Assembly: GCA_017516965.1 (NCBI GenBank)
Contig: JAFXAP010000006.1
Location: 1-49,070 of the forward strand
Direction: 5' to 3'
From: Clostridia bacterium
Lineage (GTDB): Bacteria; Bacillota; Clostridia; Oscillospirales; Acutalibacteraceae
Length of the DNA: 49,070 bases
Positions within the stretch are counted from its first letter, which is position 1. Every line of letters begins with the position of its first letter. A program made the position numbers and the translations under genes. Of this stretch, positions 1-7,849 are shown in pieces. The notes beneath the pieces were generated by a model. The model was not told where the DNA came from, did no database searches, and worked only from the letters and a program-made list of their open reading frames with translations.

Positions 1-1
1 C

Positions 2-1297
2 ACCCATGCGGGTAACCCTTATTTTATCGACCTTGATATTTTGGTAGAGGATGGTCTTTTAGAACAGTCGGAAATTGATGCGCTGTTTTGGGGCGATAGC
101 CCTTGCCTTGTTGATTATGGTGCGCTGTATGAAAACCGCTATACCCTTTTGCAAAAAGTGTGTGAACGCGGATGGGATAGGGATTTTGAACGGATTGAAG
201 CCTTTAAGAAAGAAAATGAATACTGGCTTTTAGATTATGCGCTTTTCATGGCGCTAAAAAGACATTTTAATATGCTTTCGTGGCTTGACTGGCCTGACGA
301 AGATATACGTCTTAGAAAGCCTGATTCAATAAAATTTTATACTGAAAAGTTGGCAGATGATATCCACTTGTTCATTTATATACAGTTTCTTTTCTTTGAA
401 CAATGGAATGCACTTCGTAAATATGCTCACGAGCATTCGGTTGGAATTATAGGTGATTTACCTATTTATGTTGCACTTGATTCGGTTGATGTTTGGGCTT
501 CACCCGAATGCTTTCAGTTGGATGAAAAGGGCTTTCCTACCGAGGTTGCGGGAGTACCGCCCGACCAATTCACAGCCGATGGTCAGCTGTGGGGGAATCC
601 GCTTTATGCTTATGATGTTATGCAGCAAAACGGCTATGAATGGTGGATAAAGCGTATCGAAGGTGCGGCAAAGCTTTATGATGTTGTTCGCATTGACCAT
701 TTCCGCGGTTTTGAAAGTTTTTGGGCAGTACCATATGGAGAGAAAAATGCGATAAATGGCCATTGGGTAAAGGGACCTGGTATGTCACTTATATCCACTC
801 TTAAAAACCGCTTCCCAAGCATAAGCTTTATTGCTGAGGATTTGGGGTATCCATCACAAGAGGTAGTACAGCTTTTAAAGGATTCTGAATTTCCCGGTAT
901 GAAGGTGTTGGAATTTGCATTTGGCGCTAATGAAGACAGCGTTTACCTTCCACACGCTTATAATAAAAACTGTGTTTGTTATACAGGCACTCACGATAAT
1001 GACACCATAAAGGGTTGGCTTTCACAATTAACCCCCAGTGATTTAAAAAAGGCCGAGGATTATCTTGGTCTTAATGAACACGAAGGGTATGTTTGGGGAA
1101 CTATCCGTGGCGGTATGAGTAGTGTGGCGCGACTTTTTGTGGCGCAAATGCAGGATTATCTCGAGCTTTCTAACGAGGCAAGAATCAATATTCCAGGCAC
1201 ACAAGAGGGTAATTGGCGATGGAGAATGCTATCTGACCAAATTCCACATGGTTTGAGCGATAAGATAGCTCATATAACTAAACTTTATAATCGATGA
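2..1297 (+). CDS. malQ: 4-alpha-glucanotransferase (amylomaltase), 5'-truncated by the window edge
   Basis: This is the C-terminal part of a GH77 disproportionating enzyme, which moves 4-alpha-glucan segments between maltodextrins in the cytoplasm. The frame is open from base 2 and already carries the conserved THAGNPYFIDLDIL stretch before the first possible start, so the gene begins outside the window. The catalytic motifs are visible: VRIDHFRGF (the nucleophile Asp), FIAEDLG (the acid/base Glu) and THDNDT (the third carboxylate). The end near LYNR is the normal C-terminus for bacterial MalQ. The stop is followed 14 bp later by a stem-loop. The frame is intact and nothing suggests decay. 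Upstream neighbours are unknown. Confidence 0.95.
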   Translation, partial: THAGNPYFIDLDILVEDGLLEQSEIDALFWGDSPCLVDYGALYENRYTLLQKVCERGWDRDFERIEAFKKENEYWLLDYALFMALKRHFNMLSWLDWPDEDIRLRKPDSIKFYTEKLADDIHLFIYIQFLFFEQWNALRKYAHEHSVGIIGDLPIYVALDSVDVWASPECFQLDEKGFPTEVAGVPPDQFTADGQLWGNPLYAYDVMQQNGYEWWIKRIEGAAKLYDVVRIDHFRGFESFWAVPYGEKNAINGHWVKGPGMSLISTLKNRFPSISFIAEDLGYPSQEVVQLLKDSEFPGMKVLEFAFGANEDSVYLPHAYNKNCVCYTGTHDNDTIKGWLSQLTPSDLKKAEDYLGLNEHEGYVWGTIRGGMSSVARLFVAQMQDYLELSNEARINIPGTQEGNWRWRMLSDQIPHGLSDKIAHITKLYNR

Positions 1298-1310
1298 ATT
1301 ATATTATAAT

Positions 1311-1345
1311 ATCCCCTCACACTAAAATGTGTGAGGGGATATTGT
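1311..1345 (+). terminator. intrinsic terminator after malQ
   Basis: A perfect 12-bp stem (ATCCCCTCACAC paired with its complement at 1329-1340) closes a 6-nt loop. It is followed by a short, imperfect T-rich stretch. It lies just after the malQ stop. Confidence 0.7.
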
Positions 1346-1395
1346 TATACCATTGTAATTTGTTTTTCTATTATTGTGGTTTCCTTTTTCTTTTT

Positions 1396-1695
1396 CAATC
1401 AAAGGTTCGATTTGCTTCAAGACTTAAACTGATAAAACCTATTGAATTTAGCAAAGCCGAATATGAAAAACAACTTACTTTGTGTTTATATGAGAATTAT
1501 CCTAGACTAAGATTTCATATTATGAAGGCAAATGAAATTAATGAGAAGTATTATAAAGACTATCCAGAGTTTCGTATTCGCTTTCAGCCTAATTTTACTT
1601 GGTCGGATGACGGGCTTGATTGGCGCAGGTAACAACCCAAGGCTCAAATGACAGTTGCTTGCGCAGTTGCAGTTAACGAAGCACTTAATAAATAA
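1396..1695 (+). pseudogene. decayed, frameshifted gene fragment of unknown function
   Basis: An open frame reaching 1632 carries a plausible protein segment (EYEKQLTLCLYENYPRLRFH onward, ending in FTWSDDG). The frame then stops, but the next bases in another frame read TGLIGAGNNP, and after one more shift KAQMTVACAVAVNEALNK to a stop at 1693-1695. Read together these look like the C-terminus of one protein broken by two small indels. The upstream part of the open frame (1294-1395) overlaps the malQ terminator and is not protein-like. There is no start with a ribosome binding site. I do not recognise the family. It could instead be coincidence in AT-rich DNA. Confidence 0.3.
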
Positions 1696-1698
1696 TAC

Positions 1699-1725
1699 AC
1701 AATGCATAATTCATAATGCATAATT
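1699..1725. repeat. short A+T-rich palindromic repeat (ATGCATAATTCATAATGCAT type)
   Basis: Two copies of AATGCATAAT lie 14 bp apart (start to start) within a self-complementary context directly before the next terminator. Short ATGCAT-rich units like this are often dispersed in clostridial genomes; whether it is repeated elsewhere cannot be seen here. Confidence 0.35.
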
Positions 1726-1757
1726 AAAGGACTTGAGGAATTTCTCAAGTCCTTTTT
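1726..1757. terminator. intrinsic terminator (AAAGGACTTGAG stem)
   Basis: A 12-bp perfect stem (1726-1737 with 1744-1755) has a 6-nt loop and a T tract. It presumably closes the degraded locus upstream on the plus strand. Confidence 0.75.
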
Positions 1758-1811
1758 CATATAAGCAGAACAACCATTTACAAATATCTTTCGCTACCCA
1801 AAAACTAAAAA

Positions 1812-1842
1812 GGGAGCGGTTATTAACCGCTCCCAAATTTTT
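1812..1842. terminator. bidirectional terminator downstream of the lipoprotein gene
   Basis: GGGAGCGGTTA pairs with TAACCGCTCCC almost without a loop. AAATTTTT follows on the plus strand and TTTTTAGTTTT on the minus strand. It is placed to end the minus-strand lipoprotein transcript. Confidence 0.7.
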
Positions 1843-1877
1843 ATGGCATAAACATAATAACTATTTTGATTTTTGTT

Positions 1878-2384
1878 TTACGCTCTTAAATCTATTATAT
1901 ATTTTTTGCCTTTAAGTTTAAATTCTAATTTTAAAGGTTTTTCGGTATCATCTTTGATTTGTTCGGAAACATCAATACAAGTTTTACATTTTATTTCTTT
2001 GCTTAATGGCGGTAATACATCACCGTTTGCAACATAAGCATTTACATCATATGAATAAAAATATGAATCTCCGAATGATGCTTCATATTTGTATTCATCA
2101 TCATAAACTACTTTAAATATATCTTTAGGAATAGTAATTTCTGATGATCCAACATTTTTAACTGTATAATGGATTATGAAATGAATCAGTCCATCTTTGC
2201 TATTTGAGAAAGATACAATTGTATTAGGATCCCAACCATACGTGAATTCGGTGCCAGTAATAGTAACTTCATAGTCGCCGATGGTTACAGTTTCGTTTAA
2301 TTTTAAACTTTTAGTTCCTAAATTACAACCACAAAGACTGGAAATTACTGTAAGTACTAATAATAAAGATAATAATTTTTTCAT
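1878..2384 (-). CDS. secreted lipoprotein with DUF4352-like (telokin-type Ig) domain
   Basis: This 168-residue protein has an N-terminal lipoprotein signal: a KK start, a hydrophobic run and the lipobox LCGC with Cys20 as the probable lipidated residue. The mature part starts with a NETVTIGDYEVTITGTEF segment typical of the DUF4352 immunoglobulin-like fold, followed by alternating beta-strand-like segments to the C-terminus. It should be anchored outside the membrane; the ligand is unknown. AAAGGAAA lies in front of the ATG. It stands alone, with a bidirectional terminator downstream and a long AT-rich region upstream. Confidence 0.8.
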   Translation of the reverse strand: MKKLLSLLLVLTVISSLCGCNLGTKSLKLNETVTIGDYEVTITGTEFTYGWDPNTIVSFSNSKDGLIHFIIHYTVKNVGSSEITIPKDIFKVVYDDEYKYEASFGDSYFYSYDVNAYVANGDVLPPLSKEIKCKTCIDVSEQIKDDTEKPLKLEFKLKGKKYIIDLRA

Positions 2385-2472
2385 TTTTATTTTCCTTTCA
2401 AAAAAAGTTTTTATTACTAATATAATTAATTTAAAAAATTTAAAAAATTTGAACCTCCCTTAAAACAAAAAA

Positions 2473-2496
2473 GTGTGTGCAACCGAAGTCACACAC
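2473..2496. repeat. GTGTGTG/CACACAC hairpin
   Basis: A 7-bp GTGTGTG stem pairs with CACACAC across a 10-nt loop. It sits in the gap between the lipoprotein and the sugar operon. It has no clear T tract and its function is not evident. Confidence 0.4.
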
Positions 2497-2521
2497 ACCG
2501 AAAAATGCGACCTCGTTTTGC

Positions 2522-2638
2522 TACCACACAAAAACTTTTAACACTCACACAAGAAATGCCAAAATGGAAGTGCGCATTTTTACCAAAATAAAAAATGCCA
2601 CTCCTTGCGTGAGTAAAATATTAAGTTTTCGTGTGGTA
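2522..2638. repeat. 117-bp foldback (MITE-like) element
   Basis: The ends TACCACACAAAAACTT (2522-2537) and AAGTTTTCGTGTGGTA (2623-2638) are inverted repeats matching at 15 of 16 positions. Inside them ACTCACACAAG (2543-2553) pairs with CTTGCGTGAGT (2604-2614), 10 of 11. Inside that, the segment from GGAAGTGCGCATTTTT (2566) pairs with AAAAAATGCCACTCC (2589-2603) apart from a small bulge. No open reading frame is present. This three-tier palindrome fits a small non-autonomous foldback element or a structured RNA. It fills most of the 2385-2720 gap, which otherwise holds no gene I can see. Confidence 0.55.
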
Positions 2639-2683
2639 TGGCTTTATTATAGCACCACCGTAAATAAATAGCAATATAAAATT

Positions 2684-2713
2684 AAGGCTTGAGGTAAAAT
2701 CCTCAAGCCTTTT
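2684..2713 (-). terminator. terminator of the dehydrogenase/isomerase operon
   Basis: AAGGCTTGAGG pairs with CCTCAAGCCTT around a 6-nt loop, with A/T runs on both sides. It lies 8 bp beyond the last stop codon of the minus-strand operon. Confidence 0.8.
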
Positions 2714-2720
2714 GCTATGC

Positions 2721-3782
2721 TTATTTATGAAAATCAAATTTTGTGCCGCGGCGAACAGCTTCTACTGCCTGCATAACTTCGAGCGCTTCGCTCTCTTTAA
2801 TGGGGTAGTCGGCGCCGTTCCTATAGCTTTCGTACATATAGTCCCAAATAACTGTAAGGTCTTCGGCTGGGGCTTTGTATTCTTTTTCTAACCAATCTAT
2901 CTGCGTTGCAGAAGCGTATGTACCGCTTGCGCCGAATGCGGCACCTGGGGTGTCGGGGCTTGATACAACGGGAGGAATTTCTTGTTCGGGGTTTATGTAG
3001 CGCATTTTAATGTTGCTGTCGGTGCATATCATAGAGCCACGGTCACCGTATACGCTGAAAATTCTACCACCATTTAGCGCCATACCACCGCTAATGCACA
3101 TATTTACGGTTCTGCCTGCTTCGGCTTCAAAGTGAATTATAACGTGGTCTTCACAGTTGCCGCCTGCAGTTACCTGCTTGAGCTCGCCTGTGATGTTTTT
3201 GACAGGGGAGCCGAGCAAACGCAGGGAGTGGTCGATGATGTGGGGTCCCCAGTTGAGTAACTGACCGCCACCAAACTCGCTTATGGTCTGCCAGTCGTCA
3301 CGGTGTTGGAAAGAGCCCTGTGAAATGTTGATTTCGTACACGTTACCGAGCACACCTGATTCTATAGCGTTTTTAACTTCGGTGAAAACGCTTTCAAATC
3401 GACGGTTGTGACGGATGAATATTTTGCGGCCTTCCGCCTTAGCGGTTGCAAATAAATCTTCGGCTTGGCTTAGTGTCAAACCGATGGGTTTTTCCATAAG
3501 CAGATCCTTGCCGCTTTTCAGCACCTTAATACCGTGTTCAAAGTGGTCGCAAGAACGGGTTGCTATACAAACGATCTCAGCATCGCTGTCGCTAAGAAGC
3601 TCGTCAATATTGCTGTAACCCTTGCAGCCGTATTTTTCTACCATTTTTTCTACTCTTTCGGGGAGTAGGTCACAAGCGGCAACGTACTTAAACTTATCTT
3701 CTTTGCCGGCAAGTTCGTTTGTGTGCATACCCCAGCCGGCTCTACCGATACCAACAAGAGCAAGTTTGATTGGATTAGACAT
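2721..3782 (-). CDS. Gfo/Idh/MocA-family NAD(P)-dependent oxidoreductase
   Basis: This 353-residue cytoplasmic dehydrogenase has an N-terminal Rossmann fold (LALVGIGRAGWG, residues 8-18), the family EKPIG motif near residue 98 that carries the catalytic Lys, and a C-terminal alpha/beta domain with the GGGQLLNWGPHIIDHSLRLL segment containing the usual catalytic His. The family oxidises or reduces cyclic polyols and sugars such as inositol, glucose derivatives or scyllo-inosose. The exact substrate cannot be read from sequence. It is the last gene of a three-gene operon with an isomerase and a second dehydrogenase. The 11-bp gap to the isomerase supports cotranscription. Confidence 0.88.
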   Translation of the reverse strand: MSNPIKLALVGIGRAGWGMHTNELAGKEDKFKYVAACDLLPERVEKMVEKYGCKGYSNIDELLSDSDAEIVCIATRSCDHFEHGIKVLKSGKDLLMEKPIGLTLSQAEDLFATAKAEGRKIFIRHNRRFESVFTEVKNAIESGVLGNVYEINISQGSFQHRDDWQTISEFGGGQLLNWGPHIIDHSLRLLGSPVKNITGELKQVTAGGNCEDHVIIHFEAEAGRTVNMCISGGMALNGGRIFSVYGDRGSMICTDSNIKMRYINPEQEIPPVVSSPDTPGAAFGASGTYASATQIDWLEKEYKAPAEDLTVIWDYMYESYRNGADYPIKESEALEVMQAVEAVRRGTKFDFHK

Positions 3783-3793
3783 AATATTTCCTC

Positions 3794-4534
3794 CTATATA
3801 CCGCAGTCTTTAAGATAATCGCGGCTTAATTTTAAATCAATGCGTGGGTCTTGAAGGTGGGTGTCGTGCTCGACCATAACCCAACCGTTATAACCCTTTT
3901 TAACCAGCGTTTCGGCAACTTTACGAGGGATGTCGCCCATAACACCGCCGCCGAGTTCACAAAAACGAAGTCTGCTTGACCAAACGGTAGCGTCGGCATC
4001 CTTTATAACGTAGTCCTTAAAGTGAACTGTTGCAAGGCGGTCAAAATATTTTTCAATTATATAAAGCGGGTCGCCGCCTGCGCCGTGATGATGACCGATA
4101 TCAAAAACAATGTAGCAATCGGGGCAACGACGCAAAAACTCTTCTAACTGTTCTTGTGTTTCAACAGGGGTACCCAAGTGATTGTGAATAGCAACCTTTA
4201 CGCCGTATTGACGGGCGAGTTCTGCCTGATGGTTGGCGTGACGACAAAAGGTGTCAAAATCTGTAGCGGTTGATTGCACCCAGATATATTCTTTTTGAAG
4301 CCCTGCAGAAAAGGTGAGTGTGTCAGCGGCATTACTGCCACGGCAGGTGGCAAAGCCCATACCCATTTTGCGAGCGAGGGCGTTATATTCTAAGGCGCGG
4401 TCGGCAGTTGCGGCTTCAAGACGCTCGATACCGTCAAAACCTAATTCCTTAAGCATTGAAAGGCGCCATTCGTAATCGTGCATATTACCATACCATACAT
4501 TAAGACCGTAATCGGCAATTCCTACTTTAATCAT
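3794..4534 (-). CDS. sugar phosphate isomerase/epimerase (xylose isomerase-like TIM barrel)
   Basis: This 246-residue protein belongs to the AP-endonuclease-2/xylose-isomerase-like TIM-barrel superfamily. Likely divalent-metal ligands are visible in VAIHNHLG, FDIGHHHGAGGDP, VHFKDY and VMVEHDTH. Proteins of this type often act with Gfo/Idh dehydrogenases on inositol or keto-sugars (IolE/IolI/IolH-like). It lies between two such dehydrogenases in the same direction, which suggests a small catabolic pathway under the neighbouring AraC regulator. The ATG has GGAGACTC upstream. At about 246 residues it is slightly shorter than IolE. Confidence 0.85.
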   Translation of the reverse strand: MIKVGIADYGLNVWYGNMHDYEWRLSMLKELGFDGIERLEAATADRALEYNALARKMGMGFATCRGSNAADTLTFSAGLQKEYIWVQSTATDFDTFCRHANHQAELARQYGVKVAIHNHLGTPVETQEQLEEFLRRCPDCYIVFDIGHHHGAGGDPLYIIEKYFDRLATVHFKDYVIKDADATVWSSRLRFCELGGGVMGDIPRKVAETLVKKGYNGWVMVEHDTHLQDPRIDLKLSRDYLKDCGI

Positions 4535-4599
4535 AGTGAGTCTCCTTAAAAAATAATACAGCTAAGCATAAAGCTTAACTGTATTATATTATAGTAATT

Positions 4600-5871
4600 T
4601 TATTTTTTCAAGTCATTTATGTATTCTTCTACATCAATAACCGTACCTGTTTTGCGGGCATGATCTGCCGCAAAGGTGACAAGGTGGTTGTAGCAAGATT
4701 CCTGAATGGTGGGCACAGAATTTCCTGTGTAATCGTCGGTCATATATTTGTAAAGCGTTACTATGATACCGGAATCGCCACCACCGTGGCCACCAACAAT
4801 ACCATCGGTGCCTGAGCTTGGTATCTCTTCGGTTTCTTTGGAAACGATATCATATACCTTTATAGGTGTATCGCCCTTAAGAGCGGCACGTATTTCGCCC
4901 TTGGTACCGTAGATGTTAATGTATCTGCCACCTGTGTTAAATGCGTTCATTGTAAAGGTTACGGTGATATCATCTTCAAAGAGCATATTAACTGTTTGAT
5001 GGTCAACAACGTCATTGTCACAATGGAAAACACATTTGCCGTAGTTAGATTCCATAAGTGACTTTTTAACGTCTTCATCGGAGGATTTAACTAATTTTGT
5101 AGCGGCGCTGCGGAACCAGTTGCTGTCATTTTCAAGATAAAGTTTAACAGCGTTATATATACAAGTGTCACCTACAGGGCAACCTTCAATACAACGCTCG
5201 GGTGCGCCTTCGGGAGCGTTTTCACGGGTGAAGTAACTAAGTGAGCCAAAAGATTGAACCTTTTTGCACTTTTTACCAAGAAGCCACTGTAAGATATCAA
5301 TATCGTGGCAAGACTTTTGCAAAAGCATCACAGAGCTACGCTCTGAGTTACCCCAGTTACCACGTACAAAACTGTGCGACTGGTGAACAAACTCAACACA
5401 TTCCTCGTGGTTTATTGACATAACCTTGCCAATGCGACCTGAGTCGATAATTTCTTTGAGTTTAATAAAGAGTGGAGTGTAGCGCAAAACTGTGCATATT
5501 ACAACCTTAACACCCTTTTCATTTGCGCGGTTGGTAAGCGCAATACACTCTTCAGGGGTAGGAGTGATTGGCTTTTCGAGAAGTAGGTCATAACCTAAAT
5601 CAATTGCCATCATAGCAGGTTCATAGTGGTCACGGTCCATAGTAGCTATAAGAGCAATATCAGCAATCTTGCCAAGAGCTAAAAGCGGTTTGTAATCGGT
5701 GAAGCACATATTGTCCGGAAGCTTGTGTATTTCCTGTATGCGTTCTCTGCGACTGTCTCGTGGTTCGGCTACAGCGACAACCTCGAATTGCTCGGGCATA
5801 GCAGCCATAACATCGGTGTATGTGCCGCCACGGTTACCGGCGCCTATTAAGATAACTTTTAACTTTTTCAT
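4600..5871 (-). CDS. Gfo/Idh/MocA-family oxidoreductase with Cys-rich insertion
   Basis: I place the start at MKKLKVILIG because AAGGAG lies 7 bp before that ATG; the upstream in-frame ATG lies within the Shine-Dalgarno region. The protein is 423 residues. It has a Rossmann GAGNRGG motif (10-16), the catalytic EKP motif (99-101) and the helix SCHDIDILQWL (from 187) with the probable catalytic His189. Residues 227-237 hold three cysteines in the pattern C-x3-C-x5-C, an insertion absent from the operon's other dehydrogenase, possibly a metal site. It is the promoter-proximal gene of the operon. The substrate is unknown, probably a cyclic polyol or uronic sugar. Confidence 0.88.
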   Translation of the reverse strand: MKKLKVILIGAGNRGGTYTDVMAAMPEQFEVVAVAEPRDSRRERIQEIHKLPDNMCFTDYKPLLALGKIADIALIATMDRDHYEPAMMAIDLGYDLLLEKPITPTPEECIALTNRANEKGVKVVICTVLRYTPLFIKLKEIIDSGRIGKVMSINHEECVEFVHQSHSFVRGNWGNSERSSVMLLQKSCHDIDILQWLLGKKCKKVQSFGSLSYFTRENAPEGAPERCIEGCPVGDTCIYNAVKLYLENDSNWFRSAATKLVKSSDEDVKKSLMESNYGKCVFHCDNDVVDHQTVNMLFEDDITVTFTMNAFNTGGRYINIYGTKGEIRAALKGDTPIKVYDIVSKETEEIPSSGTDGIVGGHGGGDSGIIVTLYKYMTDDYTGNSVPTIQESCYNHLVTFAADHARKTGTVIDVEEYINDLKK

Positions 5872-5902
5872 AACAGTACTCCTTGACATTTGTAAAGTTT
5901 TA

Positions 5903-5923
5903 GTTTATATTGTCAGTATAAAC
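5903..5923. promoter_or_regulatory. operator-like inverted repeat between araC-type gene and dehydrogenase operon
   Basis: GTTTATA, a 7-nt spacer, then TATAAAC form a perfect 7-bp inverted repeat. It overlaps the -10 box of the minus-strand promoter, so a factor bound here would control that promoter. The divergent AraC protein is the obvious candidate. Confidence 0.55.
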
Positions 5924-5943
5924 GGTCTAAAAGCATAAATCAA
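5915..5943 (-). promoter_or_regulatory. predicted promoter of the sugar dehydrogenase operon
   Basis: On the minus strand TTGATT (5938-5943) is separated by 17 bp from TATACT (5915-5920). It fits a sigma-A type promoter reading into the three-gene operon. Confidence 0.6.
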
Positions 5944-5993
5944 TATAAATTTAGGCAAAAATATATGATTTTGGTTCAAAAAATGGTGATATA

Positions 5994-6836
5994 ATGGCTT
6001 GGCAATCATATGAAGTTAAAGAACAGGTAAAAATTGAAAGATTATATAGCCTTTTTAAGAGGCATTATGATAAAGGTCATCACTTTTTGGGTGAAATGCA
6101 TGACTTTTGGGAAGCGGTATATGTAATAGAAGGCGAAGTTATAATATCGGCTGATGAAAACGTGCATAACTTTAAAAGCGGTGACATTATTTTTCACAAA
6201 CCACTTGAACTTCATAAGTTTAACGTGGTTGGTGACGACGGCGCAACACTGCTGATATTTTCGTTTGATATGGCGGGTGAGCTGTGTAAAAAAATGGAGC
6301 GCAGAGCAAGTCACCTTGATAAATATGGACGTTTGATTATTAAATCCTTTTTAGAATTTTTGGAGTCAGAGCAAGAAAAACGCACGCAAACAAAAGCGGA
6401 TATTACTTATACTGATTTTCATTCGATTTATTCACAAGATGATATTTTTTTGCAAACGGTATCACTCTATATATGCAATATTATTCTTTCTCTTGCAAGT
6501 AAAGCAAGTACACTCACAAAAACCAAGACACACGAGACCGAACTGTTCAGACGAGCGCTTATTGTAATGAATGAGCGTATAGCGGAACAACTTTCGGTAA
6601 GGGAGTTAGCGGACTCACTTAATATTAGTGAGTCAAGTTTGAAAAGGCTTTTTGATAAATATGCGGGTATGAGTGTGCATAAATATTTTTTGACCCTTAA
6701 AATTAAGACTGCCACTATTATGCTAAAAGGCGGTATGGGGGTAAGCGAGGTATCGGATGCATTGGGATTTAGCTCGCAAGGGTATTTTTCGGCTACATAT
6801 AAAAGGGAAACAGGCAATAATCCATCTCAAATTTAA
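5994..6836 (+). CDS. AraC-family transcriptional regulator (cupin sensor + HTH)
   Basis: This 280-residue regulator has an N-terminal cupin-like ligand-binding half (HHFLGEMHDFWEAVYVIEGE, then FKSGDIIFHKPLELHKF, residues about 25-75). The C-terminal double helix-turn-helix spans about 185-280, with LSVRELADSLNISESSLKRLF and GVSEVSDALGFSSQGYFSATY. It probably senses a sugar and activates the divergent dehydrogenase/isomerase operon. Its Shine-Dalgarno sequence is weak. A bidirectional terminator follows directly. Members with this layout usually bind direct or inverted repeats in the divergent promoter region. Confidence 0.9.
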   Translation: MAWQSYEVKEQVKIERLYSLFKRHYDKGHHFLGEMHDFWEAVYVIEGEVIISADENVHNFKSGDIIFHKPLELHKFNVVGDDGATLLIFSFDMAGELCKKMERRASHLDKYGRLIIKSFLEFLESEQEKRTQTKADITYTDFHSIYSQDDIFLQTVSLYICNIILSLASKASTLTKTKTHETELFRRALIVMNERIAEQLSVRELADSLNISESSLKRLFDKYAGMSVHKYFLTLKIKTATIMLKGGMGVSEVSDALGFSSQGYFSATYKRETGNNPSQI

Positions 6837-6837
6837 A

Positions 6838-6873
6838 AAAGACTTGAGGAATAAAATTTTCCTCAAGTCTTTA
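6838..6873. terminator. bidirectional terminator between the AraC gene and the ABC operon
   Basis: GACTTGAGGAA pairs with TTCCTCAAGTC, with A and T runs on both flanks. It sits between two convergent transcripts. Confidence 0.8.
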
Positions 6874-6876
6874 AAT

Positions 6877-7836
6877 TTATTTAAATATTATAAGTAGTAT
6901 AACCGATAGGGCAAATAGCATAAGTTCTGCAGCAGAGGTAATGTATATAGCCCTGAACAGTTTTTTGTAAATGGGGGTTTTGGCGCGTATTGAAAGTATC
7001 AAGAACAGCACCAAAGCGGCAAGCGGAACAAGACCAAAGATTATGCACAAAAGGAGTGTTCCAAAAACGTTAAAGAGTTCACCCGAGAAAATAAGGTCGA
7101 TAATATCGCTATTGTTTCCGGTTTGTTCATCAAATTTTGCAATCAAATCGGCATCGGTTACCTTGTAACCAATAACACTTTGAAGGTCTTTGTAATACTT
7201 GTTTGCTTTTGTTATCTTGTTTTGATGATAATCAACATAGTAGTATTCATCTTCAAAGATTACCAAAGCGCCTTTTTGAACGTAGAAACTTTCGTCCTGA
7301 CTGTAGACATTTACGTTATACTCATCTAATGAATAAAACGCTGTATTGTTAATGTTGGTTGCTTCACTTGAAAGCGCAGCTGCGGTCAAGGGGATTTTTA
7401 CATAGTCAGGGTAATCGAAATTTACTACATACTGCGAAGCCGAGGTTGAAATATTGTTGTGTTCGGAAAGAAGTGTTTCTTTGATAAAAGAGCAACGAAG
7501 ATAACTATCATCTGAGTGGTAGATGTTGGCCGTAATGATGCTATCTTTTTCACTGATATCATAATCGATATAATCGACACCACTTAGGTAGGAGCAGTTG
7601 TTGTCGGTGGTTGTGTTGGTAATATCCCATTCGGTTACCGATGCATCGAAACGCACGTAGGTAATATCTTTATAAACAAGGCTTTGATGGTCGGATGAAA
7701 TGATTATATCGTTATCTTGTACTTCGAAGGGTACTGAAAATTCCTCAATAGGTAATGATGCCGCCAAAACGTTTGAGGTAAAACAGGGGACAACTAAAAT
7801 GATTGCTATAATTAAAGAAAATATTCTTTTTTTCAT
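6877..7836 (-). CDS. exported membrane protein of the GntR-ABC operon, function unknown
   Basis: This 319-residue protein has an N-terminal signal segment (MKKRIFSLIIAIILVVP, likely cleaved near VLA-A), about 200 residues of extracytoplasmic beta-rich sequence, then two strong hydrophobic segments near residues 255-285 and 293-318. I do not recognise the family. It starts only 13 bp after the permease gene and ends the four-gene operon, so it is probably a partner of the transporter, as membrane proteins are in YtrA-type operons. It could be a sensor or an accessory subunit. The start has AAGGGGG upstream. Confidence 0.7.
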   Translation of the reverse strand: MKKRIFSLIIAIILVVPCFTSNVLAASLPIEEFSVPFEVQDNDIIISSDHQSLVYKDITYVRFDASVTEWDITNTTTDNNCSYLSGVDYIDYDISEKDSIITANIYHSDDSYLRCSFIKETLLSEHNNISTSASQYVVNFDYPDYVKIPLTAAALSSEATNINNTAFYSLDEYNVNVYSQDESFYVQKGALVIFEDEYYYVDYHQNKITKANKYYKDLQSVIGYKVTDADLIAKFDEQTGNNSDIIDLIFSGELFNVFGTLLLCIIFGLVPLAALVLFLILSIRAKTPIYKKLFRAIYITSAAELMLFALSVILLIIFK

Positions 7837-7849
7837 TTTTATTACCCCC

